Assembly (NCBI RefSeq): GCF_047824785.1
Contig: NZ_CP181167.1
Span: 1,116,001 to 1,180,000, forward strand
DNA length: 64,000 nt
Source of the DNA: Nitrobacter sp039808345
GTDB taxonomy: Bacteria > Pseudomonadota > Alphaproteobacteria > Rhizobiales > Xanthobacteraceae
Direction: 5' to 3'
Of this stretch, positions 44,099-53,700 are shown piece after piece; within the stretch, counting starts at the first letter, position 1; each line of letters opens with the position of its first letter. The notes under the pieces are model-generated. The model did not search any database. It was not told where the DNA came from and was given only the letters and a program-made list of their open reading frames with translations. Both the position numbers and the translations under genes were made by a program.

Positions 44099-44331
44099 AT
44101 GGATATTGCTCTTGTTTTGCTAACTATCAGCGCGCTGCTCGGAGCGGCTACAGGTTTACGCTTTAAAGCCCTCGCCCTTGTGCCCATTGCATTATTGATT
44201 GCTCTTGTCTCCGCCGCCGTTCTCCGTGTTAGCGGTTTCGGAACCGGGGGAGGCATTGTAGTCATTATCGGGTGTTTGGTTCTGAACCAGGCCACCTACC
44301 TCCTGATTCAGATTGGTGGTCTTGGCTATGG
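44099..44331 (+). pseudogene. Membrane protein gene truncated by IS3 copy 3
   Basis: From MDIALVLLTISALLGAATGL the protein shows three or four hydrophobic segments (FKALALVPIALLIALVSAAV, GGGIVVIIGCLVLNQATYLL, IQIGGLGYG). It then runs into the IS3 end at 44332, where the frame continues only to VVPVSETGA. The real C-terminus is lost and no continuation is found right of the IS. Family unknown. Confidence 0.55.
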
Positions 44332-44397
44332 TGAGGTGGTGCCGGTTTCTGAGACAGGGGCATAAGGTGGATCGCCCGATGAAAAGGACGATCCGGT

Positions 44398-44679
44398 ATG
44401 AAGACACGCAGACGATTTACGGCTGAGTTCAAGGCCAAGGTTGCGCTTGAGGCGATCCGTGGCGAGCGGACGATTTCGGAACTGGCGACAAAGCACCAGC
44501 TTCATCCGAACCAGATTACGCAGTGGAAACGGCAGGCCATCGAGAACCTGGCCAAGACGTTCGACGACAAGGCTGCTGATGCGCAGGTCGGCCGGGAAGC
44601 CGAGGTGACCAAGCTGCACGCCAAGATTGGCCAGCTTGTCGTTGAGCGGGATTTTTTGGCCAAGGCCTTCGATCGCTGA
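44398..44679 (+). CDS. IS3-family OrfA (copy 3)
   Basis: A 93-residue HTH protein identical to the other two copies. Confidence 0.92.
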   Translation: MKTRRRFTAEFKAKVALEAIRGERTISELATKHQLHPNQITQWKRQAIENLAKTFDDKAADAQVGREAEVTKLHAKIGQLVVERDFLAKAFDR

Positions 44680-44696
44680 GCCTGGATCGGAGGAGA

Positions 44697-45533
44697 ATGA
44701 TGATTGACCCCGATCACAACCGGCTCTCGATCCGCCGCCAGTGCGAACTGGTCTCGATCTCGCGGGCGTCGTTCTACCGACAGCCCGCCGGCGAGACGCC
44801 CGAGAACCTCGAACTGATGCGCACCATCGACGAGGCCTTCATGGAGACGCCCTGGTATGGCTCCCGGCAGATGGCCCGGCATCTGCGGCGTCAGGGCTGG
44901 TGCGTGGGTCGCAAGCGGGTCCGGCGGCTGATGCGCAAGATCGGTCTGTCGCCGATCTACCAGGCGCCGAGAACCAGCGAGCCGCATCCGCAGCATCGCA
45001 TCTATCCCTACCTGCTGCGGCACCTGGCGATCGAGCGGCCGGATCACGTTTGGTGTGCCGATGTGACCTATATCCCGATGCGGCGCGGCTTCCTTTACCT
45101 CGTGGCCATCATGGACTGGTTCAGCCGCAAGGTCCTGGCCTGGCGGTTGTCGAACACGATGGATGCCGACTTCTGTGTTGCCGCTCTCGAAGAGGCGATC
45201 GCCTGCCATGGCAGGCCCGACATCTTCAACACCGACCAAGGCTCGCAGTTCACTAGCTTCGCCTTCACGACGACGCTGAAGGATGCCGGCATCCGCATCT
45301 CCATGGACGGGCGCGGCCGCTGGATGGACAACGTCTTCATCGAACGACTGTGGCGCAGCCTCAAATATGAGTGCGTCTTCCTCAGCACATTCGAAACGGG
45401 AAGCCAAGCCCGCTGCGGCATCGGCTCCTGGATAGACTATTACAACCGGCGACGCCCGCACTCGATCTTCGCCGGCAGGACGCCCGACGAAGTCCATGCT
45501 ATGGCGGAAATGACGGAGCAATTGGCGGCGTAG
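44697..45533 (+). CDS. IS3-family OrfB transposase (copy 3)
   Basis: A 278-residue DDE transposase. It differs from copies 1 and 2 by one residue: RRRPHSIFAGR instead of RRRPHSTFAGR (ACC to ATC). The catalytic triad is intact. Confidence 0.92.
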   Translation: MMIDPDHNRLSIRRQCELVSISRASFYRQPAGETPENLELMRTIDEAFMETPWYGSRQMARHLRRQGWCVGRKRVRRLMRKIGLSPIYQAPRTSEPHPQHRIYPYLLRHLAIERPDHVWCADVTYIPMRRGFLYLVAIMDWFSRKVLAWRLSNTMDADFCVAALEEAIACHGRPDIFNTDQGSQFTSFAFTTTLKDAGIRISMDGRGRWMDNVFIERLWRSLKYECVFLSTFETGSQARCGIGSWIDYYNRRRPHSIFAGRTPDEVHAMAEMTEQLAA

Positions 45534-45594
45534 AAACGAACCCGATCCACCTTAGCCAGGCCGCCAAACTGTCTCACCAAGCGGGTCCACCTCA

Positions 45595-45690
45595 AATCGC
45601 CAGCTGCTGGAGCCCATCGGCTACATCCCGCCGGCCGAAGCCGAGGAGCGCTAATACGCCACGCTGCAAGAGCAAGCCATGGCAGCGTGA
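45595..45690 (+). pseudogene. Remnant of a different IS3-family OrfB 3' end
   Basis: Directly after copy 3, RQLLEPIGYIPPAEAEER-stop-YATLQEQAMAA matches the C-terminal tail of another IS3 subgroup, with TAA in place of a Tyr codon. It explains the missing target duplication of copy 3: the element inserted in, or recombined with, older IS3 DNA. Confidence 0.6.
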
Positions 45691-45841
45691 CCCAAACGAA
45701 ACGGACTCCGGCAGACCCGCGGCGGTTTAGGCTCTCCGCAGTTTAACCCTGGTGCAGAGTTTTTCTTAGAGTTGCATTGAACCTTTGGGGGCGCTGTGAG
45801 ACATACCAGAACAGGGTGGGGTGTAGTGAGCGAGTGTTGCC

Positions 45842-46192
45842 ATGCGTGCCACCTCAGTTGATCAAACCAGACAGGCGTTTCTTACTTTTTCGCTCGGACG
45901 GATCGTTACCCAACGTGAGAAATTTTCCCTTGAAATGGCTGCCATTCAAAGGATGAGGCGCGAGCTTGCCATGAAGGGTCCGGCACAGGTCCGAAAGATG
46001 GCAGTAGTTCAACCTATAGGCAAACGTCTTAGTTCCCATACCGAACGGAAAATCAAAAGAAAACTTGTGTTTTCCAGAGGGTATAGGCGTTGCGAAAGTT
46101 TTCTGGCGACGCCTCTTGGGTGGAATCGCGAAGGTCAATTTGAAGTACTGCGTTCGGCTTCTTCCCCGAAAATCAAAGGGGAGGCATCATGA
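45842..46192 (+). CDS. Hypothetical basic protein, uncertain
   Basis: A 116-codon frame, very rich in Arg and Lys, without a recognisable domain. Its stop (TGA 46190-46192) overlaps the ATG of the next small gene as ATGA, an arrangement that would fit coupling. Composition and the lack of a family make it doubtful. It may be non-coding leader sequence for the following small membrane protein. Confidence 0.25.
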   Translation: MRATSVDQTRQAFLTFSLGRIVTQREKFSLEMAAIQRMRRELAMKGPAQVRKMAVVQPIGKRLSSHTERKIKRKLVFSRGYRRCESFLATPLGWNREGQFEVLRSASSPKIKGEAS

Positions 46193-46275
46193 TGGTAATC
46201 ACGATTGCCGCCCTGATGATGGTCAGTGCTGCCTTGTTCCTTGCTCACGTATAGGATGCTATTCAAAACGATTGA
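46189..46275 (+). pseudogene. Tiny single-helix membrane protein with premature amber
   Basis: AAAGGGGAGG gives a strong ribosome site before ATG 46189. The product MMVITIAALMMVSAALFLAH then V ends at TAG 46252-46254. Reading on, DAIQND-stop follows. This recalls small Bradyrhizobiaceae proteins ending in ...FLAHAFDAY-like tails, so TAG probably replaced a Tyr or Phe codon. The family recollection is tentative. The truncated 21-residue helix may still be made. Confidence 0.4.
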
Positions 46276-46552
46276 TTCAGTAGGGCTCGGCTGGTTGCCC
46301 TAACCAGTGCAACGTCGCTGCAGCAGTTAAATTATGAGATAGCCGATTCGGGGCCGATTCTGCACATTCGGACAGCCACTTTTTGGAACGGACTATGTTG
46401 GCTCGTGTCACTTTGGCGACGACTTATTCGGCCTATCTAGTTTCTTCACGCGATCACGCCAATGGCATGTCGGCCACCAATCGCGCGGCCGGCGCGCCGG
46501 TTCCATTCCGCACGAGCGTTTATCCCGACGGCGACCTGAATAGGAGGACACA
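46276..46552. other. Probable promoter region of the type I secretion operon
   Basis: About 280 bp before the gene at 46553. A frame at 46383-46592 is open but overlaps the next start and shows no motif. GAATAGGAGGACACA supplies a strong ribosome site immediately before ATG 46553. Confidence 0.35.
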
Positions 46553-46885
46553 ATGCACGATCAAATCTACACGGACGGAATCGGTGAGATAATGGTTGGC
46601 GGCTCGATCGTTCGTGTCGATCTCGTCAGCCTATCGCCAACCGAGCGCGATACCAACAATACGCCAAAGAAGGTGTTCTGCCAGCGGGTCATTTTTTCGA
46701 TCGAAGGCTTCGCCAACTCGGTGGAAGTGATGCAGAACGCATTGCAGGGTTTGGTCGATGCAGGCGTCGTGAAACGAAACGCACCGAGAGTACAGCCTGA
46801 GCCGGCGCGCGCCGGTGCGACGCCTGAAAGTGCCGATCATTCCCAGAACCCGCGGCTACCCAATGTCTCAACCAATTTCCGCTGA
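46553..46885 (+). CDS. Small hypothetical protein leading the type I secretion operon
   Basis: A 110-residue protein with an excellent Shine-Dalgarno (AGGAGGACACA). The N-terminal part looks folded with beta-strands (GEIMVGGSIVRVDLVSLSP, KKVFCQRVIFSIEGFANSVE) followed by a helix with LQGLVDAGVVK. The last 35 residues are a disordered Pro/Ala tail. The stop lies 23 bp inside the next gene, so expression is coupled to the ABC transporter. I do not recognise a named family; a role in secretion or its regulation is inferred from position. Confidence 0.65.
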   Translation: MHDQIYTDGIGEIMVGGSIVRVDLVSLSPTERDTNNTPKKVFCQRVIFSIEGFANSVEVMQNALQGLVDAGVVKRNAPRVQPEPARAGATPESADHSQNPRLPNVSTNFR

Positions 46886-49094
46886 AGCTGCTCAAAATGA
46901 CAACTGCGCAGCCGAAGTCGTAAGCCTCCCTCAGGCTGAAGGCTCCGACGCAGGGAGTCGGACCGCGCTCGAATGTCTTGCGTGGGTTGCGGCGCATCAC
47001 GGCATCGACCTTTCGGTAGAACGCCTGAAGCATACGTACGCCATCGGCCAGGAAACTGTGTCGCGGGCGATGATGCTGCGGATGGCGAAGAGAGCAGGGT
47101 TGCGCGCGCGCACCACGACGACCGATTGGAGAACGTTGTTTGAGCTCGGCGAGGCATACCCAGCCGTGGTGCAACTCGCTAACGGCAATTGGGTCGTGGT
47201 GACCGCTGCCGCTGCAGCGCCAAACGGCGAGCAGTTCGTTCAGGTGATCGATCCGCTTGCCGAGCGTTTGAACGAGCCTGTCATTGTCGATCGGGCTCGC
47301 TTCTGCGCCAACTGGAGCGGCGTCGTCTTCCTGGTCAAACGCAACAATCGTTCGGCCGGCGAACCAGGGAAATTCAGCTTTCGTTGGTTTGTCCCAGAGT
47401 TACTGCGCGAGTGGCGGTTGTTCGTTGATGTCGCCGTCGCTGCGATCCTTCTCTACGCGCTGGGGCTGGTTCTTCCGATTTTCTTTCAGCTCGTGATTGA
47501 CAAGGTTCTTGTCCACGAAAGCTTCACAACGTTGTATGTCCTGGCGGTCGGCGCGATCGGCGCGTTGATATTCGATGCGATTTTCGGGTTTCTTCGCCGC
47601 TATCTGATGCTCTATGCCACTAACCGCGTGGACATTCGCGTCGCCACCAGGACGTTCGGTCATCTGCTTGGTTTGCCTGTCGCTTTCTTTGAGCACATTT
47701 CCGCAGGCGTCCTTGTCAAGCATATGCAACAGGCGGCGCGTATCCGTGAATTCCTGACGGGCAGGATGTTCGTCACGATGCTGGATACCATTTCGCTATT
47801 CGTCTTCATTCCGGTGCTCGCATTCTACAGCGTCAAGCTGACCGGTCTCGTGCTGGCCTTTACCGCACTCAGCGGGACGATTGTCGTTTTGTTGATGGGT
47901 CCGTTCCAGCGTCGATTGTTATCGCTTTATGAAGCAGAGGCTACGCGCCAAGCCCTTCTCGTCGAAACCGTCCATGGTATGCGCACGGTGAAGTCGCTTG
48001 CGATGGAGCCGTTGCAGGGGCGGCAGTGGGATGATCGTTGCGCGCAGTCGACGCAAATGCGTTTCGGCGTTGAAAAGCTTTCGGCAGGCGCACAATCGAT
48101 CACCGGATTGCTGGAGAAGCTGATGTCCCTTGGAATCATTGGCCTGGGGGCATTGGACGTTTTTAGCGGTGAAATGACGATCGGCGCGCTTGTCGCGTTC
48201 AACATGCTTGCTAACCGGGTTTCGGGACCGCTCGTTCAAATGGTGACAATGGTTCATGAGTATCAGGAAGTCGCGCTTGCGGTGAGGATGCTCGGCGAGG
48301 TGATGAACCAGAAGCCAGAACGAGAGGCTTCTCGCGAGGGACTGCGGCCGGAACTGACTGGAAAGATCGAGTTCGAGAACGTATCGTTTCGCTACAGTCC
48401 CGATGCACCGCTGGCACTCGACAACGTGTCTTTCGGTATCGAACCGGGCAAGGTGTTCGGAATCGTCGGCAGGAGCGGTTCTGGAAAGACGACGATTACC
48501 CGTATGATATCTGGTCTTCACCCAGTTCAGGATGGACTGGTGCGGGTCGATGGCTATGACGCGCGTGAGCTTGACCTTGCGCATCTGCGTCAGAATCTCG
48601 GTCTGGTATTGCAGGACAATTTCCTGTTTCGCGGCACCGTGCGGGACAATATCGCAAGCGTGAAACGGGGAGCGACTTTTTATGAAGTTGTGCAGGCGGC
48701 CCAACTGGCCGGCGCCGATGAATTTATTGAGCGTTTGCCACGTGGTTTCGACACGATGCTCGAGGAGAACGCCTCGAATCTCTCAGGAGGGCAGAAGCAG
48801 CGACTTGCGATCGCCCGTGCACTGATCGTCAATCCTCGCGTACTGATACTCGACGAAGCGACGAGTGCGCTCGATTCTGAAAGCGAGATGATCATTCGCA
48901 GGAATCTGCGGCGGATCGCTTCAGGGCGTACCGTAATCATCGTGTCGCATCGGCTCTCGATGTTGTCCGAGGCGGACGCGATACTCGTCATCGACCGGGG
49001 GCGCGTCATCGATATCGATCGTCATGACGGTCTTTTGAAAAAGTGTTCGATGTATCGTCATCTGTGGAATCAACAGATGAGGCATGTCGCATGA
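46863..49094 (+). CDS. Type I secretion ABC transporter with C39-like domain
   Basis: A 743-residue HlyB/LapB-type exporter, started at MSQPISAEAAQNDN (46863); a GTG at 46815 is less likely. Residues about 30-150 form a peptidase C39-like domain (RTALECLAWVAAHHGIDLSV, NWVVVTAA, VIDPLAERLNEPV). The catalytic Cys position appears substituted, so it is probably a substrate-docking domain. Several transmembrane helices follow (about 165-440; LFVDVAVAAILLYALGLVLP and others). The ATPase has Walker A VGRSGSGKTTITRM near 537, signature NLSGGQKQRLAIARA near 640, Walker B VLILDEATSALD and the H-loop IVSHRLS. It overlaps both neighbours. Confidence 0.92.
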   Translation: MSQPISAEAAQNDNCAAEVVSLPQAEGSDAGSRTALECLAWVAAHHGIDLSVERLKHTYAIGQETVSRAMMLRMAKRAGLRARTTTTDWRTLFELGEAYPAVVQLANGNWVVVTAAAAAPNGEQFVQVIDPLAERLNEPVIVDRARFCANWSGVVFLVKRNNRSAGEPGKFSFRWFVPELLREWRLFVDVAVAAILLYALGLVLPIFFQLVIDKVLVHESFTTLYVLAVGAIGALIFDAIFGFLRRYLMLYATNRVDIRVATRTFGHLLGLPVAFFEHISAGVLVKHMQQAARIREFLTGRMFVTMLDTISLFVFIPVLAFYSVKLTGLVLAFTALSGTIVVLLMGPFQRRLLSLYEAEATRQALLVETVHGMRTVKSLAMEPLQGRQWDDRCAQSTQMRFGVEKLSAGAQSITGLLEKLMSLGIIGLGALDVFSGEMTIGALVAFNMLANRVSGPLVQMVTMVHEYQEVALAVRMLGEVMNQKPEREASREGLRPELTGKIEFENVSFRYSPDAPLALDNVSFGIEPGKVFGIVGRSGSGKTTITRMISGLHPVQDGLVRVDGYDARELDLAHLRQNLGLVLQDNFLFRGTVRDNIASVKRGATFYEVVQAAQLAGADEFIERLPRGFDTMLEENASNLSGGQKQRLAIARALIVNPRVLILDEATSALDSESEMIIRRNLRRIASGRTVIIVSHRLSMLSEADAILVIDRGRVIDIDRHDGLLKKCSMYRHLWNQQMRHVA

Positions 49095-50539
49095 CCGGCT
49101 CTACAGAAAAGTCGGACGATTTCAAGAAGCCGGTCGAGGTCAAGCAAAGCGGCCTGGCTAGGCTGCGCGACAATCGGCGTCGCAAACGCGACATATCGAG
49201 AGCGCTTCCGGCAAGACCACCCATCGTCAACGAATTTCAGTCGGATGCGATGGAGATCGAGGAGCGCAAGCCGCCGCGTCTAGCGCGTACGACGCTGTAT
49301 TGCGTAGTGGCGTTGATATTCGCGGCCACGGTGTGGGCCACCGTTTCGCATGTCGATATGATCGTGACCGCGCAAGGCAAGTTGATCACGACCCGGCCAA
49401 ACCTTGTCGTTCAGCCGCTGGAGACATCGGTCATTCGTGAGATCCATGTCAGGGCTGGCGATGTCGTCAATCGCGGCGATGTACTCGCGACGCTCGATCC
49501 GACCTTTTCACAGGCCGACCTTGACCAGCTTCGCGTTCGGGTCGCAGAACTGGATGCCGCAATTAATCGTCTCAATGCCGAACTGGCGGGGCAAGACTAC
49601 ACCGTCACTAATCCTTCGGATACGGATCAAGTCCTTCAGGACAAACTATTTCGGCAGCGGAAGTTATTCAATGCTGCTCAATTGAAAAACTTCGATGCTC
49701 AGATCGCGAGCGCACGCGCAAACCTGGAGACCAGCCGGAGCGAGGAAGCTGTTCTGGTGCAGCGATTGGAGACTATGAACTCGATTGAATCGATGCGCAG
49801 TACTTTGATGGACAAAAAGGTTGGATCGCGCCTGAATTTTCTACTGTCTCAGGACGCCAGACTTGATATTGAAAGCAATCTCTCGCGCGTCCGTGGTAAT
49901 CAAGTAGATTATTCCCACCGTGTCGACAAGGTGTCGGCTGATCGTCAAGTGTTTATCGAGGACTTTCGCAAGCAGGCATCTCAGGATCTGGTGGAGACGG
50001 TGGCAAAACGTAATAGCGCTGCCGAGGATCTCAAGAAGGCCGAGCTTCGCCGAAAGCTGATCGTGCTAACCGCTCCGGCGGATGCCATCGTACTAGAGAT
50101 CGCCAACCGCACGGTCGGGTCGGTTGCGCGGGAGGCGGAAACGCTGTTTGTTCTGGTGCCGCGAGACGTGCCATTACAGGCCGAGGTTGATGTCGAGGGA
50201 CGTGATATCGGCCAGATCGGGATCGGACAGTCGGTCCGGATCAAATACGAAGCGTATCCGTTCCAGAAGTTCGGTGCCGGCTCAGGTACAGTTCGTGTGG
50301 TCAGTTACGACGCCTTCACGCCGGATGCCAAGAACGAGCCGACGCATCGTATCCAGACACCGTATTATCGGGTTCTGGTCGATGTCGCCGATATGAAACT
50401 GCGCCGACAGCCGGAGCACATGCAGTTGCTTCCAGGTATGGCTATTACGGCGGAGCTGAAGGTAGGCCAACGGCGTGTGATATCTTACTTCTTGTATCCT
50501 CTGCTACGTGGGTTGGATGAGAGCATCCGTGAATACTGA
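49091..50539 (+). CDS. HlyD-family membrane fusion protein
   Basis: A 482-residue periplasmic adaptor of type I secretion. The start at 49091 overlaps the transporter stop (ATGA), which decides it. After a basic cytoplasmic tail comes one transmembrane helix near residue 70 (LYCVVALIFAATVWATVSHV), then a split lipoyl domain (GKLITTRPNLVVQPLETSVI, REIHVRAGDVVNRGDVLATL), a long coiled coil, and the C-terminal domain (LTAPADAIVLEI, VPLQAEVDVEGRDIGQIGIG, LLPGMAITAELKVGQRRVIS). No TolC-type partner is in the window. The convergent gene for an 1867-residue surface protein is the likely substrate. Confidence 0.92.
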   Translation: MTGSTEKSDDFKKPVEVKQSGLARLRDNRRRKRDISRALPARPPIVNEFQSDAMEIEERKPPRLARTTLYCVVALIFAATVWATVSHVDMIVTAQGKLITTRPNLVVQPLETSVIREIHVRAGDVVNRGDVLATLDPTFSQADLDQLRVRVAELDAAINRLNAELAGQDYTVTNPSDTDQVLQDKLFRQRKLFNAAQLKNFDAQIASARANLETSRSEEAVLVQRLETMNSIESMRSTLMDKKVGSRLNFLLSQDARLDIESNLSRVRGNQVDYSHRVDKVSADRQVFIEDFRKQASQDLVETVAKRNSAAEDLKKAELRRKLIVLTAPADAIVLEIANRTVGSVAREAETLFVLVPRDVPLQAEVDVEGRDIGQIGIGQSVRIKYEAYPFQKFGAGSGTVRVVSYDAFTPDAKNEPTHRIQTPYYRVLVDVADMKLRRQPEHMQLLPGMAITAELKVGQRRVISYFLYPLLRGLDESIREY

Positions 50540-50623
50540 GGGGCACGCGCATGTCACCGTCGTATAATTGAGGCCATGGCCTCAACAGCCAGGGCTCGAT
50601 TTCCGCACTTAAGCTGAACCTAT

Positions 50624-50719
50624 AGCGTTTTGGAGCGAAGTGGATACCGGCTCGCGTGATGAAAGCCCGTTAAAACAATATCGTAGAGCTCCGCTTCTGA
50701 TTCCATCAGAAGCGGAAAG
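50624..50719. repeat. Dispersed intergenic repeat, copy 1, with hairpin
   Basis: AGCGTTTTGGAGCGAAG, TACCGG and TTAAAACA blocks lead to CCGCTTCTGAT-TCC-ATCAGAAGCGG (50691-50715) and AAAGGCT. The same layout recurs at 58061-58156. It lies between two convergent genes and may work as a bidirectional terminator. This type of repeat is familiar from Bradyrhizobiaceae genomes. Confidence 0.75.
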
Positions 50720-50734
50720 GCTCCGATCCTCGGT

Positions 50735-53700
50735 TTACGCAGCGAGCTGCGCACGGAATAGGACGTCGACGCCATAACCCGTTGAGTTGTACGAACTGGT
50801 CGGGAACAAGCTCGAGCTTCCGTAAGCGTATACGCCGTTGCCGCCGATTAACGACGACGACGGAGCTGTCAGCGGTCCATTCGTAATGGAGTTATTGAAC
50901 AGTCTGGGATCCGCCGCGTAATTTCCTGAGCTGTGATAGGACGCGACGTATGTTGTATTGGCGTTGATAGAGACAGGCGATGCGAACTCCACCTGCTGCC
51001 AGCCGCTTGCCGTTTCGTTAGTGAATGTGGCGGTCGCCAGCAATGTGCCGTTGGCGGTCCAGAGATTGCCGACATGGGTGCCGGTGTCCTGGGCACTCTT
51101 GTAAAAACGGATGCCGGTGATCTGTCCGTCGGCTGATGCTTGGAACCTCATGCCAAGCTCAACCGGATTCGGGTCGACAACCGAGGTCATCGCTGGGACG
51201 TAGCTCGGGTCGTACAGGCTCACGACCGATGAAGACGCTGGATTGATGGAAAGGCTCGCCGTTGCTGTTGCTGTGCCGCCGCGCCCGTCAGAGATCGCGT
51301 AATCAAAAGAGGCCGAGCCGTTGTACCCGGCATTTGGCGTGAAAGTGATCGTGTTGGTCTGCGAGTTGAATGTCGCAACGCCATTTGAACTGTTGCTAAC
51401 GCCTGTCACCGACAGCGCGTCGCCATCCGGATCGCTGTCATTGGCGAGGAGCGCCGAAACGGGGATCGTGAGGATGGAGTCTTGCGTGCCGCTGAAGCCG
51501 CTATCGTTTGCGGCGATTGGCGATTGATTGGCAGCCGGGGTTGCCGGACTGAACGTCACATCGACCCAATAGTTGGTCGCGCCATAGCTGCTGGTGGGGA
51601 ACAGGTTGGCTCCTCCATAGGAGTAGACGCCATTCTGGGATCCCGGTGCGCTCAATGGCCCATTCGTGTAGGTGGCGTTGAAAAAGCCGCTCGTCGACGT
51701 GTAACGGCCGTTGCTCTGATAGCTGGCGACGTAGGTTGTCCCGGCCGTAATCGCAATCGGATTGCTGAATGTAACGGACTGCCAGCCGCTGGAGGTCTCA
51801 TTGGTGAAGGTGGCAGTCGCCAGCAACGTGCCGTTGCTGCTCCACAGCGATCCGGTATGGGTGCCGTTATCGTTGGCGCCCTTGTAGTATCTGATGCCGG
51901 TGATCTCCCCGTCGATCGAAGCCACGAACCTGACGCCGAGATTGACCGGAACGTTATCCGGATCGGAAAGCGAGGTCGGGATGCTTGAAGGCGAGAACAG
52001 GCTCACAGTCGGAAGAGATACGTTCAGGTTCACCGTTGCGTTTGCGGTGCCGCCACGGCCGTCCGACACCGTGTACTGGAAACTGGCCGCGCCGGTGTAT
52101 CCGGCGATCGGAGAGAAGGACACGGTGTTGGTTTGCGCGTCGAAGGTCGCTGTTCCATTGACGGAACTGCCGTTGACGATTCCGGTGATGGTGAGCGTAT
52201 CGTTGTCGGGGTCAATGTCATTGGCGAGCAGCGCCGAGGCCGGGATCGACAAGGTCGAATCCTGAGCAACCGTTAGACCGTTGTCATCGACTACGACCGG
52301 CGCCTGATTTGGAGGTGCGTTGACGTTGAGGCTCACGGTGGCGCTGTCGGTGCCGCCATTGCCATCGGAGATGGAGTACATGAACGATGCAGGCCCCGTG
52401 TAGCCTGCAGTCGGCGTGAAGATCACCGTGTTGGTCTGAGCGTCGAATGTCGCTGTTCCGTTGATACCACCATTGACCCCGGTGACAACAAGTGTGTCAT
52501 TGTCCAGATCAGTATCGTTGGCTAGCAACGTCGCGGCGGATATCGAAAGAGCCGTGCCTCGTGTTGTCGTAAAGCCGCTGTCGCTGACGGCGACCGGCGG
52601 ATTGTTGTTCGACGGTAGGATCGTCAGGTTGACGGTGGCGGTGGCGGTGCCTCCGTTGCCGTCGGAGATGGCGTAAGTGAACGAAGCAGGACCCGTGTAA
52701 CCCGACGTCGGCGTGAAGGTCACCGAATTCGTGTTCATGATATAGGCGGCGGTACCGTTGACTCCTAAACCGGCGCCGGTAATGGTCAGCGTATCGCCGT
52801 CCGCATCGGTGTCGTTGGCCAGCAGCGTCGCCGCCGAAATCGTCAGTGTGTTGCTTTCGGGGGTGGTGAACCCGCTGTCGTCGTTGGCGACCGGGGCATT
52901 ATTTGTGCTGCCGCCTTCCGAAGTGAAGATTACGTCGACCCAATAGTTGGCGGCGTTAAAGGAGTTGTTCGGGAAAATGTTGCCACTGCCATACGCGTAG
53001 AGGCCGTTGTTGCCGGCAGGGGCGGTCAGGACGCCGTTCACGTGGTTTGTCGAGAAGTAGTTCGGCGTCGAAACATAGCGGCCGTTGCTTTGATAGCTCG
53101 CCACGTAAGTGGTCCCGGCGGTGATAGTGACCGGATCAGCGAATGTGGCGATCTGCCACCCGCTGGCCGTTTCGTTCGTGAACGTGACGGTAGCCAGCAG
53201 TGTGCCTGTGCTGGTCCACAACGAACCGGTGTGCGTGCCGGTATCGTTCACGCCCTTGTAGAACTTGATCCCGTCGATAACGCCGTTGGCGGATGACGTG
53301 AATCGTATGCCGAGGTTGACCGGAACGTTATCCGGATCGGATAGCACCGCCGGTACATCCGAGCTTGAGAACAGCGAGACGCTGCTCTGGGGATCGAGGA
53401 CGTTCATGTGAACGACCGCGGATCCGGTGCCTCCGCGACCATCGGAGATGGCATACCCGAAATTGGCCGCGCCGACGTATCCCGGATTCGGCGTGAATGT
53501 GATGATGTTGGTTTCGCTGTTGAACGAAACGGTTCCGTTTGCTGCTGCGCCGACGCCGCTGATCGACAGAATGTCGCCATTAGGGTCGATATCGTTGGCT
53601 AAGAGCGTCGCAGCGGAGAACGTGATCGGTGTATTCTGGATTGCGGTGAAACCGTAGTCGTTGTAGCCGACAGGCGGCTCATTGACGGTGTTGGCGGAAC

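Larger units (their letters stand above)
44332..45594 (+). mobile_element. IS3-family element, copy 3 (1263 bp)
   Basis: Same ends as copies 1 and 2 (TGAGGTGG at 44332, CCACCTCA ending at 45594). The flanking triplets differ (TGG left, AAT right), so there is no target duplication: one flank was replaced by recombination or deletion. One coding difference from the other copies is visible. Confidence 0.92.

Noticed and set aside
46383..46592. 69-codon frame before the secretion operon
   Set aside because: It overlaps the well-supported start at 46553 and shows no motif or ribosome site.
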